A stretch of DNA of 64,000 nucleotides. Origin: an uncultured Ligilactobacillus sp. (GTDB taxonomy: Bacteria > Bacillota > Bacilli > Lactobacillales > Lactobacillaceae). The stretch spans positions 62,001 to 126,000 of the forward strand of contig CAKPZY010000002.1 in assembly GCA_934215475.1 (NCBI GenBank). Reading direction: 5' to 3'. Position numbers and translations under genes: made by a program. This document shows positions 36,467 to 45,874 of the stretch, one piece after another; position 1 is the first letter of the stretch, and each line of letters starts with the position of its first letter. The notes under the pieces were generated by a model. That model had not been told where the DNA came from and made no database searches. It saw only the letters and a list, made by a program, of their open reading frames with translations.

Positions 36467-37309
36467 TCACTTTTGCATACCAAGCATGTCCTTCAAAGTG
36501 ATCTGTCCCACAACGCCGCCGTCGATCAAAATATCTGTTCCTGTCAAATAAACTGGTGATTTGTATACCAAATAATACAGCAAATCAGCGACCTCGTCAG
36601 GTTTGCCAAAACGATCGATGGCAGCAAACTTAAGGACGCTGCCAGCACCTGAATCCTTTTCCAAGCGGCCCATCGCGGTATCAAATGACCCTGGTGACAC
36701 AGAAATGATATGACTATCTTTGGCTCCTACTGTTTTGGCAATATTTTGGGTATACCATTTCACAAAGTTTTTAGAAACAGGGTAAGCCAGATCTGCTCTG
36801 CTCTTCTTAGGAAACAAGCCAACATATTTGATCAATTTTTGCAGTAAACGTTGCGGGTTAAAGTCTGCACTGGCATAGTAACGTTTTGGCATCAGAACCT
36901 TTGGCAGCATGTAGGCCGCCATTGAAGCAACATTAACGATCGTAAAATTAGTATCAGCTTTTTTAATAAAAGCCTGATCAACGTAAATCGTCCCTAAAAC
37001 GTTGATCGCCAAAATTTTGCCGAACTGTCCCATACTCGGACTGACACCAGCCGTATGAACTAAGCCTTTTAACTGACCTAATTTTGCAGCAACCTCCATA
37101 ACATGATCGACTTGCGAAGGGATCGTGATATCACAGACCACCGTTTTGACCACTACTTCTTGAGTCTTTAATTTTTCCTGGGCGCGCTGCAGCGAATCTT
37201 GATCCATGTCTGCTAAAACCAGTGCAACATCCTTCTCAGCAGCTAACCTGTGGGCTGTGGCCAGGCCCATTCCGCCGGCCCCACCGGTAATTACAAAAAC
37301 ATCTGACAT
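36467..37309 (-). CDS. Short-chain dehydrogenase/reductase
   Basis: This 280-residue SDR oxidoreductase has the cofactor motif T-G-G-A-G-G-M-G-L-A at about 7-16 and D-M-D near 35. The catalytic region is unusual: V-N-V-A-S-M-A-A-Y then a long insertion before Y-P-V-S-K (Tyr-x-x-x-Lys about residue 174-178). The insertion of roughly 40 residues between Ser and Tyr is longer than in classical SDRs. AAGGAGA supports the ATG at 37309 over one ten codons upstream. The substrate is unknown. Confidence 0.88.
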   Translation of the reverse strand: MSDVFVITGGAGGMGLATAHRLAAEKDVALVLADMDQDSLQRAQEKLKTQEVVVKTVVCDITIPSQVDHVMEVAAKLGQLKGLVHTAGVSPSMGQFGKILAINVLGTIYVDQAFIKKADTNFTIVNVASMAAYMLPKVLMPKRYYASADFNPQRLLQKLIKYVGLFPKKSRADLAYPVSKNFVKWYTQNIAKTVGAKDSHIISVSPGSFDTAMGRLEKDSGAGSVLKFAAIDRFGKPDEVADLLYYLVYKSPVYLTGTDILIDGGVVGQITLKDMLGMQK

Positions 37310-37560
37310 AATATAAACTCTCCTTCCTATCGAAAACACAAAGCAAAAACTTTCATTTTAGTAAACGCCGACATGCATGTTACCAAAGTTTTCTTTGTAT
37401 TTTAGAGGCTAACACCATAACAGCTAACAGAACACCTTGATGTGTGGTGCAATGTCTACAGATCGAGAAGAACCCTCTCGCTTTGATTTTAGTTTTAAAT
37501 CTCGCTTTTGCCAACAATTATCAATTTAGAGCGATTCGCGGATTTATATGTAATTTAAAA

Positions 37561-37592
37561 AGCACATCGCCCGATTAATTGAGCGATGCGCT
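37561..37592 (-). terminator. Terminator of the FIVAR-like secreted protein gene
   Basis: On the minus strand AGCGCATCGC pairs with GCGATGTGCT (G-U tolerant), followed by TTTTTAAATT. Bases 37310-37560 show no gene. Confidence 0.75.
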
Positions 37593-37637
37593 TAGTTTCA
37601 TTATTTTTTTGACTAATTATTAGTTTTTTAACTCGGC

Positions 37638-38228
37638 TTAACCCTTAGGCTGCAACTGTTTAACGGCATTTAGGATGTTATTGGCTTGGGAATTAACAAC
37701 CTGTTGTGAAGCAGCGTCACTCCTCAGAGTTGCATTTGCTTCTTCTGTCTTATTCCTTAAATTTTCCAATGAGGCTTGTGAATAGTAGCCTGACTGATCA
37801 AGGAATCCTTCAGCACCATATTCATAAGTCTGTAAGGTACTTTTATCCACTGGTCCTGGGGTTGGACTAGGGCTTAATCCCTTGACCGCTTTAAGAATGT
37901 TATTTGCATCCTCATCAACGTATTGTTGCGGTACAGCCTCGCTTCTCAGAGCTGCGTTACCTTCTTCTGCTTTATTCCTCAGATTTTCAAATGATGCTTG
38001 TGAATAATAACCCGATTGTTTTAGAAAGCCAGAAGCACCTTTGACATCCAAGTCCAGTGCGCTTTTATCGACTTGTGCCTGCTTTGCTGTATTTCCCTGT
38101 TGATCAAGCGAAATTTGCTGTGCAGGCTGTTCTGGTGCAGTAGCTGTAGATTCTGCATTCGCGCTTTGAGTCCATCCACCCAATAACGTGATAGTTGCTG
38201 CCCCTAAAAGTAAGTTAATAGACTTCAT
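37638..38228 (-). CDS. Secreted protein with two FIVAR-like three-helix repeats
   Basis: This 196-residue protein has a Sec signal peptide (M-K-S-I-N-L-L-L-G-A-A-T-I-T-L-L-G-G, cleavage near A-N-A/E-S), then a Gln/Ala-rich linker. Two repeats of about 55 residues each follow the pattern G-A-x-G-F-L-x-Q-S-G-Y-Y-S-Q-A-S-x-E-N-L-R-N-K, then N-N-I-L-x-A-V. They are separated by a Ser-Pro-Thr-Pro linker. The pattern resembles FIVAR or albumin-binding (GA) modules. There is no LPxTG or transmembrane anchor, so it is probably released or loosely wall-bound. The ATG at 38228 follows GAAGGAGA. Confidence 0.75.
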   Translation of the reverse strand: MKSINLLLGAATITLLGGWTQSANAESTATAPEQPAQQISLDQQGNTAKQAQVDKSALDLDVKGASGFLKQSGYYSQASFENLRNKAEEGNAALRSEAVPQQYVDEDANNILKAVKGLSPSPTPGPVDKSTLQTYEYGAEGFLDQSGYYSQASLENLRNKTEEANATLRSDAASQQVVNSQANNILNAVKQLQPKG

Positions 38229-38477
38229 ATACCTTTCTCCTTCCATAAAGTCCGGTTTCAGATATTTTTTATCTTCTCAACCTTAACGATTGATTGTGTC
38301 AAATATTACAATAATGTAACAAACAATTCAAGGGCAGAAAGAAATTTTTTACTCATCTTAATATTTATTTAACCTATTAGTTTTTGTTAATACCAAAATA
38401 AAACGGCAGTCACAGGCATTACTGTTTATAGTAAAATCAAATAAAAAGAATAACAAATTATTAACCTAATAAAAATA

Positions 38478-38530
38478 GGTCTTTGTCCACCAATTGATTT
38501 TGAACTAACCGCAATTGATGGTCAAAGCCC
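38478..38530 (-). terminator. fbp terminator
   Basis: On the minus strand CTTTG-A-CCATCAATTG pairs with CAATTGGTGG-A-CAAAG, followed by ACCTATTTTTATT. Bases 38229-38477 are AT-rich with no gene. Confidence 0.75.
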
Positions 38531-38569
38531 TAATATTTCGTTTACTTCGTAATAATAGTCTAACTTTGC

Positions 38570-40552
38570 TCAATACTCTTTCTTTAGTAAGCTGCGCAGC
38601 ATTTTTACATTTTCTTTCAAACGCTGGCCGATATCAGTATCCGCCACCATTTTTCTGTGTACTTCGTGATTGACCACTTTTCTCGTTGACACAATATCCT
38701 TACCTTCAACGATGGACTCTTCTTTCGAAGTAAACGGATGATGTTCAACCAACTGAAGTCCATAGGAGTTGTACAAGAGTGTATAGCCCCCAAATCCGGT
38801 CGTGGGCTGATAGGCTTTCGAGTATCCACCATCGATCACGAGCATCTTACCACCAGCCATGATCGCATTATGCCCACGTTTGACAGGTGTGTGACCATTG
38901 ATCACATGGCCGTCATTCGGATCTAAGTCAAACTCTTTTAAAAGCTTATCGCAAAACTTTTCGTCATGCCGTAGCGCAAAATAAGGATTACGCTGTTCCT
39001 CATGAGTAGCTTTATCCTTGATAAAATACCGTTCAAAAGTCGTCATTGCTTTTTTTCCGAACAGAGGGGAGATCGGACCTTGCCACAAATACCAGATCAG
39101 GTCAGCAGCACTTGGATCTTCGTCACACGGGTCATTATATGCATGCCGGACCTGCTTATCGAAAAAGTCGACCAGCTCTTTGCCGCTATATTCTTGCCCC
39201 TGATATTTAAATGGCAAAAAATCACCATTCTTATCTGCCGGCATGCACCCGTGCAACAGTAAATTATTGTTATAGCACAGGTACATACTGCCTTTATTAA
39301 CCAAGAAGTTCAGGTGCCGGTTTAAACTGCGCGATTCAATAAATGATTGAAGCAGCCCGCTGATCAACCCTTCTTCTTCAGAGGTCAATTTGCCCGGGTC
39401 TTTTGGATCTATGAGGTCAAAGCAGGTATTTGTTAATGAATATGTTTTGCCATCTAGATTGATAGTCCCTTTTTCATAGTCGATCTTCTTAAGGAGGGCA
39501 CGATCGTCCATTTTAAAATCGGGCTCTTTGGCGATGGTTTGGACCTCCATCTTAAACTGCATGATTGCCGCAGCTTGTTGGATCTGAGTCAGTTGCAGTT
39601 GTTCGCCCTGAAAATTGAAGGAATCCCCAGAAACCAGTTTGGGCCTAAAAGCCGGGTTGTCGCCGTAATGTTCCTCGGCAAAGCGTGACAAATGCCGCAA
39701 ACTGATGCCATACGCATCTTCGATGGTGGCTAAATCATTATAGCGCGCAGAGATCCGTAAAAGATTGAGCATACACAAAGCCGAGCCTGCTGCTGCCCCA
39801 ACCCATAAAATATCATGGTTGCCCCACTGAATGTCTAATGAATGGTAGTGCATCAAGCGATCCATGATCAGTTCAGGGTGTTCTCCACGGTCATAAATAT
39901 CGCCTAAAACGTGGAGGTGATCCACTACCAACTGTTGAATCGTATAACAAGTAACAACGATAAATTCATCGGTGACGCCCATAGTAACTAAATTAGTCAT
40001 CAGTTGATCCACATAACTGCGTTTGTCAAACTCTCGCGGATCTGTATACAATAATTCTTCCGTGATGTACGCAAAATTTGGGTCGAGCGCCTTGCGGACC
40101 TTTGACCTGGTATATTTAGTAGAAACAAATTGCAGCAATTCTAATAAACGTTGAATGGTATCTAAATGCCACTGCTGTAATTCACTCTCATCTTTGTCCT
40201 GAAAATATCTTTTAATGTATTCCAATTTCTCCTCAGGATAATAAATCAAAGTTGCAAAATTTTGCAGCCTCTTTGGAGTCATCCTGCCCCCAAAAACATC
40301 TTTGATCTTGTTTTTGATATTACCTGATCCATTACGCAAGATATGATCAAAAGCTCCGTATTCACCATGAAGATCGCTCACAAAATGTTCAGTCGCCTTG
40401 GGCAAGTGTAGGATTGCCTCTAAATTCATGATCTCAGTGACGACAGCTTCTTTAGTGGGAAATCTTTCTTCCATCAAATCACGTAGGTACTTTCGTTCAC
40501 TATGTTTTTCCTTATCTAATAATTGGTTTGTTTTTTTGGAGCTATTTATCAT
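38570..40552 (-). CDS. fbp: Fructose-1,6-bisphosphatase, class III
   Basis: This gluconeogenic enzyme of the Firmicutes-specific class III has 660 residues, full length. Calcineurin-like metal motifs are visible: V-S-D-L-H-G-E-Y near 58-65, L-G-D-I-Y-D-R-G-E-H near 216-225, G-N-H-D near 244, and I-N-G-H-T-P-V near 554, plus V-I-D-G-G-Y-S-K-A-Y near 573. GAGGCG precedes the ATG. Monocistronic, divergent from the L,D-transpeptidase gene. Confidence 0.96.
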   Translation of the reverse strand: MINSSKKTNQLLDKEKHSERKYLRDLMEERFPTKEAVVTEIMNLEAILHLPKATEHFVSDLHGEYGAFDHILRNGSGNIKNKIKDVFGGRMTPKRLQNFATLIYYPEEKLEYIKRYFQDKDESELQQWHLDTIQRLLELLQFVSTKYTRSKVRKALDPNFAYITEELLYTDPREFDKRSYVDQLMTNLVTMGVTDEFIVVTCYTIQQLVVDHLHVLGDIYDRGEHPELIMDRLMHYHSLDIQWGNHDILWVGAAAGSALCMLNLLRISARYNDLATIEDAYGISLRHLSRFAEEHYGDNPAFRPKLVSGDSFNFQGEQLQLTQIQQAAAIMQFKMEVQTIAKEPDFKMDDRALLKKIDYEKGTINLDGKTYSLTNTCFDLIDPKDPGKLTSEEEGLISGLLQSFIESRSLNRHLNFLVNKGSMYLCYNNNLLLHGCMPADKNGDFLPFKYQGQEYSGKELVDFFDKQVRHAYNDPCDEDPSAADLIWYLWQGPISPLFGKKAMTTFERYFIKDKATHEEQRNPYFALRHDEKFCDKLLKEFDLDPNDGHVINGHTPVKRGHNAIMAGGKMLVIDGGYSKAYQPTTGFGGYTLLYNSYGLQLVEHHPFTSKEESIVEGKDIVSTRKVVNHEVHRKMVADTDIGQRLKENVKMLRSLLKKEY

Positions 40553-40714
40553 CTTGATCGCCTCACAAAGTCAGACTGTAATTTGCATTCGAAAGTCAAT
40601 ATAAACATACTATTACTTAATTTAAGTATTTTCAAACAGTTACATCCGTATTTACGCAAAAACAATTAGTTTTTAATGCTGCCGTTACTATAAATTCACA
40701 AGGATACACTGCAT

Positions 40715-40816
40715 CCTGTATAATTGGTATAGTATGGATCGCTTAAAAAAGCAACAAAGATATCTTAGAGAAGCTCACCATTGGAGTTTCACCCTGTATT
40801 ATTGGATAGTTCTATG
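40715..40816. repeat. Imperfect direct repeats in the fbp/L,D-transpeptidase intergenic region
   Basis: A roughly 22-base element beginning CCTGTATAATTGG (40715) recurs as CCTGTATTATTGG (40793). Further on, AAGGGTATAACG and AAGGGTATAATG repeat 15 bases apart (about 40837 and 40852). Each contains a TATAAT-like core, so these may be stacked promoters for either flanking gene. Confidence 0.4.
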
Positions 40817-40983
40817 CTATGATACGCAATTGTGGAAGGGTATAACGCATAAGGGTATAATGAATTTCGTTTTTCTCTTTTATACTTTGCTATAATTTTT
40901 ATTAAAGATCCGACTCATCCCCTTATGTTACCAGCTTGATTTTCCACGCTTTCAAATTAGTTCCAGAAAGGTGTTTTTTATAA

Positions 40984-42399
40984 GTGAAATCTCACAAAAA
41001 AATCTGGCTTTTGGTCATTATTGCTTTTATCGCTGCTGGTTGTGGGAGCTATTATGGTTGGCATGCGACCCACTTTGCCAAAAAAACCGTTGTCCAAGGT
41101 GTAGCCGTTGGCGGATTATCCTACAAGGCTGCAGATAAAGCAATTCAAAACAAACTCACAGATCCAACTTACACTCTTGAAGATCCGCAGACAAAACAAA
41201 AGCTTTTCAACGGTAAAATAAACATCTCCGCCAATCACGCATACCGGCAGGAATTAAAAGACCTGCTGCATCAGCGCAAATTTCATCCTTTCTCAAATAA
41301 GGGTGAATCTACTAAATCATCCTTGTATGATAAATCTGCTGCGCAAAAGGCACTTGCAAGCCAAACTGCTGTGATTGGAAGGGCGATATCTACCGCTAAT
41401 CAAAAAAGAACTAAACCGCAAAATGCGCAGGTCACAGTGAACAATGGCCAGGCGAAGCTTAAACCTGCTGTTGCCGGTAATATGATCGACCAAAAAGTAA
41501 CACTAGCAAAACTTACCAAGCAAATCGATCCAAATAAACACCCGCGGCAGAAAGTCTCGGTCGTTTTCGCCAGCCCTTCCTGGGATGGAAAGGACGCATA
41601 CAAGAAAATAAACGATCTTTTGCAACAAAATTTTAAATATACAGTCATGGGGAAAACAGAAACTACTCCGGTAAAAAACGTTTTAACTAATGGAACGGTC
41701 ACAGACAAGGGAACTGACATCGATTTGAATCCAAGCTATAAGTATATCTATGATATTAACCAGAAATATGCTTTAGCCGGCTCACAAACAGCCACTTTCA
41801 CTACTGTACAAGACCAGAAAGTTTCCTTTGACAATACCAAAGGAAACTTGGGTTGGCAACTGCAAGAATATAATGAAGGCCGCTATCTGCAGCAGCAGCT
41901 TTTAGCCGGCAAACTTAACATTCAAGCCCAAAACATCAATAATGGCAATCAAAAATTTGATAAAACAAACTTGGACACAATTAAAAACTCTGATCATATT
42001 GAAGTTGACCTGACCAAAGAGCAGCTTTATTTGGTCAAGGGTAACAAAATCGCGCAAAAAATGCCTGTCAATACCGGGACACCCAAAGTCAATATAGCAA
42101 CTCCGACTGGTTACTACTATATCAAGTGGCGTAAAGCGCCCATGACCATGAAGGGCACTGAAAAAGACGGTACAAAATACAGTTCTTATGTTCCGCAAGC
42201 AATGGACTTGACGGATGATGGGATCTTCATACACTCTGCCCCGTGGGTCGCAAAAGATACATTTGGCAATCCAGCGGTTCGTTACGAAAGAGGATCGAAT
42301 GGTTGTATCAACGTGGCTCCAGATGCGATGAAAAAGTTGTTCGCTGACACACACCAGGGAGACCTTGTGGTTGTTTATGGTGATGGCAATGCTTCATAA
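40984..42399 (+). CDS. L,D-transpeptidase (YkuD domain) with peptidoglycan-binding domain
   Basis: This 471-residue envelope enzyme forms 3-3 crosslinks or attaches groups to peptidoglycan. It has an N-terminal membrane anchor (about 5-22, L-L-V-I-I-A-F-I-A-A-G-C-G), then a long PG_binding_4-like region (about 60-330). The YkuD domain (about 338-470) has H-S-A-P-W near 417 and the catalytic R-G-S-N-G-C-I-N near 436-443. The usual SHGC is SNGC here. It resembles the VanY-regulated or Ldt-fm-like proteins of Lactobacillales. The start is GTG with AAAGGTG. Monocistronic. Confidence 0.92.
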   Translation: MKSHKKIWLLVIIAFIAAGCGSYYGWHATHFAKKTVVQGVAVGGLSYKAADKAIQNKLTDPTYTLEDPQTKQKLFNGKINISANHAYRQELKDLLHQRKFHPFSNKGESTKSSLYDKSAAQKALASQTAVIGRAISTANQKRTKPQNAQVTVNNGQAKLKPAVAGNMIDQKVTLAKLTKQIDPNKHPRQKVSVVFASPSWDGKDAYKKINDLLQQNFKYTVMGKTETTPVKNVLTNGTVTDKGTDIDLNPSYKYIYDINQKYALAGSQTATFTTVQDQKVSFDNTKGNLGWQLQEYNEGRYLQQQLLAGKLNIQAQNINNGNQKFDKTNLDTIKNSDHIEVDLTKEQLYLVKGNKIAQKMPVNTGTPKVNIATPTGYYYIKWRKAPMTMKGTEKDGTKYSSYVPQAMDLTDDGIFIHSAPWVAKDTFGNPAVRYERGSNGCINVAPDAMKKLFADTHQGDLVVVYGDGNAS

Positions 42400-42480
42400 T
42401 TTTTTATGCTCAAAAGGAAACCTTACATTCGCTTAGTAACTAATCAGGCTGGCACAATTGAGTTTATAATTATCGAAAAA

Positions 42481-42496
42481 CGTTTCACGTGAAACA
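42481..42496. promoter_or_regulatory. parS site 4 (one mismatch)
   Basis: CGTTTCACGTGAAACA differs only in its first base from the parS consensus. It lies in the convergent gap between the L,D-transpeptidase gene and ackA, about 3.5 kb from the origin region. Confidence 0.8.
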
Positions 42497-42570
42497 TAAT
42501 AAACAAGTTCTTGATTCATAGATTGTATCTGTTATTGGCAGCAGCTGAATAATTTACAAAACCGATTAAA

Positions 42571-42601
42571 AAAGTGCTCATCCGCAATGGATGAGCACTT
42601 T
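42571..42601. terminator. ackA terminator
   Basis: AAAGTGCTCATCC pairs perfectly over 13 bp with GGATGAGCACTTT around a 5-base loop. T or A runs on both sides allow termination in both directions. Confidence 0.9.
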
Positions 42602-42611
42602 TTCTCAATTG

Positions 42612-43811
42612 TTACTTAGCTTTAGCTTTAAGTTTCATGATATCACGAGCAATCATCAATTCCTCATCTGTGGACAGCCGCAAAACAGCAACTTTAGAAT
42701 CAGGTTTTGATAGCAATCCCTCAAAGTTTTCTTCATTCTTATCAGAATCAAAAGTTACTCCCAAGAATCCTAATCGTTTCATGATCCTTTCCCGAACAGG
42801 AATTGAGTTCTCTCCGATACCAGCGGTAAAGACGATACCATCAACTCCGCCCATTTCCGCAACATATTCACCGATGTACTTAACCACATTTTTAACGAAG
42901 ATGTTGATCGCTAAACTAGCACGTTTATTGCCCTTTTTTTCGGCTGCTAATAAGTCGCGCATATCAGACGACACCCCAGAAATACCTAACAAGCCTGATT
43001 TATGGTTTAAAATATCAAGCATGTCATCCATCGAATCGATCTTTTTCTTATTCATAATGTAACCAAGCAAAGCGGCATCGACGTCTCCTGACCGAGTTGC
43101 CATAGTAACACCGGTCAGAGGTGTGAAGCCCATCGAAATATCAAATGATTTACCGTTCTTCACAGCGCAAACAGAAGATCCTGCTCCTAAATGACAGGTG
43201 ATCAGCTTTAAATCTTCTACAGGCTTGCCCAGTTTTTCTGCCGCTAACTGGGAAACATATTTATGACTGATCCCGTGTGCACCATAGCGCCGAACACTGT
43301 AATCTTCGTACCACTCATAAGGTGTGCTGTATAAGTAATTAACTGCTGGGATCGTTTGATGGAAAGCAGTGTCAAAGGAAGCAACTGAAAAAGCATCTGG
43401 TAAAATTTCCTTGAAAGCCTTGATCCCCATCAAATTAGCAGGATTGTGCAATGGCGCCATATCTACGATCTCATTAATATGTTTGATCACTTCGTCATCA
43501 ACAACAACGGAACGCTTAAAGTACTCGCCACCGGCAACGACACGGTGGCCAACGCCGGTGATCTCATTTAGATCAGCGACGATCCCTAGGTCCTTCAGCA
43601 AAAATGTCAAACGCTCAACCGCGACTTCGTGGTTTTTGATTTCTTCTTCGTTTTCATATTTTTGCCCTGAACCGTACTTAATTTTGATCTTAGAGCCAGC
43701 AATCCCGATTCGATCGATCAATCCGTCTGCCAATTCTTTTTCCTCCGGCATCAACAACAATTTAAACTTCAGGCTTGAGCTGCCAGAATTGATGATCAGC
43801 AGTTTTTCCAT
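42612..43811 (-). CDS. ackA: Acetate kinase
   Basis: This enzyme interconverts acetyl phosphate + ADP and acetate + ATP. It is 399 residues of the ASKHA fold, beginning L-L-I-I-N-S-G-S-S-S-L-K-F-K. It has G-H-R-V-V-A-G-G near 87, the second signature around D-T-A-F-H-Q-T near 147, and A-G-I-G-E-N near 330. Its promoter (TTTACA-N17-TATGAT) overlaps a cre-like site. Located beside the origin on the leading-strand side. Confidence 0.97.
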   Translation of the reverse strand: MEKLLIINSGSSSLKFKLLLMPEEKELADGLIDRIGIAGSKIKIKYGSGQKYENEEEIKNHEVAVERLTFLLKDLGIVADLNEITGVGHRVVAGGEYFKRSVVVDDEVIKHINEIVDMAPLHNPANLMGIKAFKEILPDAFSVASFDTAFHQTIPAVNYLYSTPYEWYEDYSVRRYGAHGISHKYVSQLAAEKLGKPVEDLKLITCHLGAGSSVCAVKNGKSFDISMGFTPLTGVTMATRSGDVDAALLGYIMNKKKIDSMDDMLDILNHKSGLLGISGVSSDMRDLLAAEKKGNKRASLAINIFVKNVVKYIGEYVAEMGGVDGIVFTAGIGENSIPVRERIMKRLGFLGVTFDSDKNEENFEGLLSKPDSKVAVLRLSTDEELMIARDIMKLKAKAK

Positions 43812-43852
43812 ATGCGATCCTCTCCCTTTTACTTTCTATAATCACAATAAAA

Positions 43853-43881
43853 ATCATAATCCATCTTAGCAAAGATGTAAA
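43853..43881 (-). promoter_or_regulatory. ackA promoter
   Basis: On the minus strand TTTACA (43881-43876), a 17-base spacer and TATGAT (43858-43853) lie 42 bases before the ATG. Confidence 0.65.
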
Positions 43882-43890
43882 CGGTTAATA
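43875..43890. promoter_or_regulatory. cre-like site overlapping the ackA -35
   Basis: ATGTAAACGGTTAATA matches 14 of 16 positions of WTGNAANCGNWNNCAW, with one half-site intact. Overlap with the -35 suggests repression rather than the CcpA activation known for Bacillus ackA, where the cre lies further upstream. Confidence 0.5.
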
Positions 43891-44028
43891 AGATTTAACT
43901 TTTGTTACCCAAGCTAAATCTTACAGTGTTTAACATACCACTGAAAGCGGCGAAAAAACAACAAGACTTCTCGAACATAGCTTGGTCAGTTGTGAGAACG
44001 ATGGATCAAGCGAGAAAAATACAAAAAA

Positions 44029-44059
44029 TTGGTACCTATCAACTTATGATAGATACCAA
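44029..44059 (-). terminator. yidC terminator
   Basis: TTGGTA-C-CTATC pairs with GATAG-A-TACCAA. On the minus strand it is followed by TTTTTTG. It closes the rpmH-rnpA-yidC cluster. Confidence 0.8.
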
Positions 44060-44069
44060 AACAAATCCT

Positions 44070-44909
44070 TTATTTTTTGCGGTTTCTAAGCGCACGTTTC
44101 TTGGCTTTTTTCAAATTACGTTCCTGTTGTCGTTTGGCCTGCTCTTTTTCTTCACGTTCCCGGATGATTTTATATGGATTATTGATCAATAATGTCTGCC
44201 CAACTGAAAAGGCGTTAGTAATAACCCAATAAAGTGACAAGGCCGCCGGAACATTGATAGCTGTGATCAGGATCATGACAGGCATACCATAGGTCATTGC
44301 CATAGTCATGCCCTTTTGGCCGGTGTCAGGTTGTGACATAACGGTCAGCTTAGATGTTGCAAACGTGAATATTGCAGCAAGGATCGGCAAAATAAAATAT
44401 GGATCTTTATCACCCAGCTGCATCCACATAAAAGTGCCTGTTTTTAGTTCCTGTGATCGAAAAATCGCTTGATATAACGCAATCAAGACTGGCATCTGGA
44501 CCAGTAGTGGCAAACACCCTGCAACAGGATTGACCCCGGCTTCAGCGTACAGCTTCTTTTGCTCTTCTTGCATTGCCCGCATTGATTCTTGGTCCCGATC
44601 TGGGTATTTCTTTTGCAGTGCCTTCAATTGTGGTTGAAGTTCCATAGTCTTTCGTGATGATTTCATTTGATAAAACATCAATGGTAAAATAATGACCCTG
44701 ACGATCACGGTAAAAATAATGATCCCCATGCCAAAACTTCCACCAAATATATTACTCAAGCCTCTAATTGCTCTGACGAAATTCCAGATAATGTAGTGAT
44801 CCCAAAACCCAGTACTATTAGAAGTAACAGGTGAAGTACTGCATGCACTAAGCAATAATACTAAAGATAAGGCTCCAAGAGTAGCAAGGGCCTTCTTCCC
44901 TTTTCTCAA
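44070..44909 (-). CDS. yidC: Membrane protein insertase YidC/OxaA
   Basis: This 279-residue insertase acts on membrane proteins with or without Sec. It has a lipoprotein signal peptide ending in L-L-S-A-C (Cys23). Five hydrophobic segments follow, with the conserved Arg-containing groove region R-V-I-I-L-P-L-M near 70 and G-C-L-P-L-L-V-Q-M-P near 135. A highly basic cytoplasmic tail ends R-A-L-R-N-R-K-K. Start TTG with AGAGAGG upstream. Last gene of the cluster. Confidence 0.95.
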   Translation of the reverse strand: MRKGKKALATLGALSLVLLLSACSTSPVTSNSTGFWDHYIIWNFVRAIRGLSNIFGGSFGMGIIIFTVIVRVIILPLMFYQMKSSRKTMELQPQLKALQKKYPDRDQESMRAMQEEQKKLYAEAGVNPVAGCLPLLVQMPVLIALYQAIFRSQELKTGTFMWMQLGDKDPYFILPILAAIFTFATSKLTVMSQPDTGQKGMTMAMTYGMPVMILITAINVPAALSLYWVITNAFSVGQTLLINNPYKIIREREEKEQAKRQQERNLKKAKKRALRNRKK

Positions 44910-44976
44910 AATGTTCTACCTCTCTTAATCTTGTTCTTGATAACAAAACCGGTAAAATTTAATTTATCCGGCTCAA

Positions 44977-45315
44977 CTAATTAATGATTTTCGCTAAAGA
45001 AAGAACATGGATCAAATGCTGTTTAACTTGAGCAGTAGACATTCCAGCGGCACTTGGTCGTGCGATCACAAGGAAGTCGCAATCTTGTTTGAGCTGCGGT
45101 TTTAATTCTGTCAAACTTTGTCGGATCCTTCGTTTGACCCAATTACGTGCGACAGCGTTCCCTATTCTTTTGCCAACCGAAATTCCCACTCTGAAATGAG
45201 GCTGCTTAGGTTTTTTTAAAACATAAACTACGAACTGTCGGTTAGCACAAGATCTGCCTTGAGTAAAAACCTTTTGAAATTCCGCTTCTTTCTTGACGCG
45301 GTACGATTTACGCAT
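44977..45315 (-). CDS. rnpA: Ribonuclease P protein component
   Basis: This 112-residue basic protein cofactor of RNase P matures tRNA 5' ends. The RNR-type signature is [18 protein letters not shown], with Trp in place of the usual third-position residue. The open frame extends 17 codons upstream. The ATG at 45315 (M-R-K-S-Y-R-V-K) with GGAG is the family start. Confidence 0.95.
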   Translation of the reverse strand: MRKSYRVKKEAEFQKVFTQGRSCANRQFVVYVLKKPKQPHFRVGISVGKRIGNAVARNWVKRRIRQSLTELKPQLKQDCDFLVIARPSAAGMSTAQVKQHLIHVLSLAKIIN

Positions 45316-45506
45316 AAAATATATCTCCAAAAATAACAGAGCTCTCTTGACCAAAAAAGTTTGCAAACATCATTTCCATTCTTAGTCTAAAACTCACCTA
45401 TATGACATGTGAGACAAGAGAAACATTCTTTTTTGATGCGGGCTCTACTTTGTTAATAAACATAAAACCGGAATATGTGTGACAAATTCCAGTAATAAAA
45501 TAAAAA

Positions 45507-45529
45507 GACCACTGATGGTCTCAGTGATC
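45507..45529 (-). terminator. Attenuating terminator after rpmH
   Basis: GACCACTGA pairs with TCAGTGATC, overlapping the rpmH stop. On the minus strand it is followed by TTTTTATTTT. It would reduce read-through into rnpA. Confidence 0.75.
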
Positions 45530-45663
45530 TATGCAGACAATACTTTTCTGCCTTTACGGCGTCTACGTGCTAATACATTGCGACCGTTACTGGTACTCAT
45601 ACGTTTACGGAAACCATGAACGCGTTGACGATGGCGTTTTTTAGGTTGATAAGTTCTTTTCAT
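45529..45663 (-). CDS. rpmH: 50S ribosomal protein L34
   Basis: This 44-residue highly basic ribosomal protein starts [12 protein letters not shown] and ends [11 protein letters not shown]. The frame is open 16 codons upstream, but AAGGAGG precedes the ATG at 45663. Classic position beside the origin and divergent from dnaA. Confidence 0.97.
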   Translation of the reverse strand: MKRTYQPKKRHRQRVHGFRKRMSTSNGRNVLARRRRKGRKVLSA

Positions 45664-45874
45664 TAGATCCGACACCTCCTTGGGTTGAACTTTTGTATCT
45701 ATATCTACCAATTGTTGGTAGTCAGCTCAAGTTCAGACTTACTTGTTAATGTTACCATACCTGTCTTTAATTGCAAATGAAATTTTCAAAAATTTTTTAC
45801 AGCACCACGGGAGAGAAACATAGGAAGAGATGCTTTTCCGTTTATCTCCCGTGGACAAAAAATCAGAAAAAAAG

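Noticed and set aside
40734..40895. 53-codon ORF in the fbp/L,D-transpeptidase gap
   Set aside because: No ribosome site before the ATG and it overlaps promoter-like repeats.
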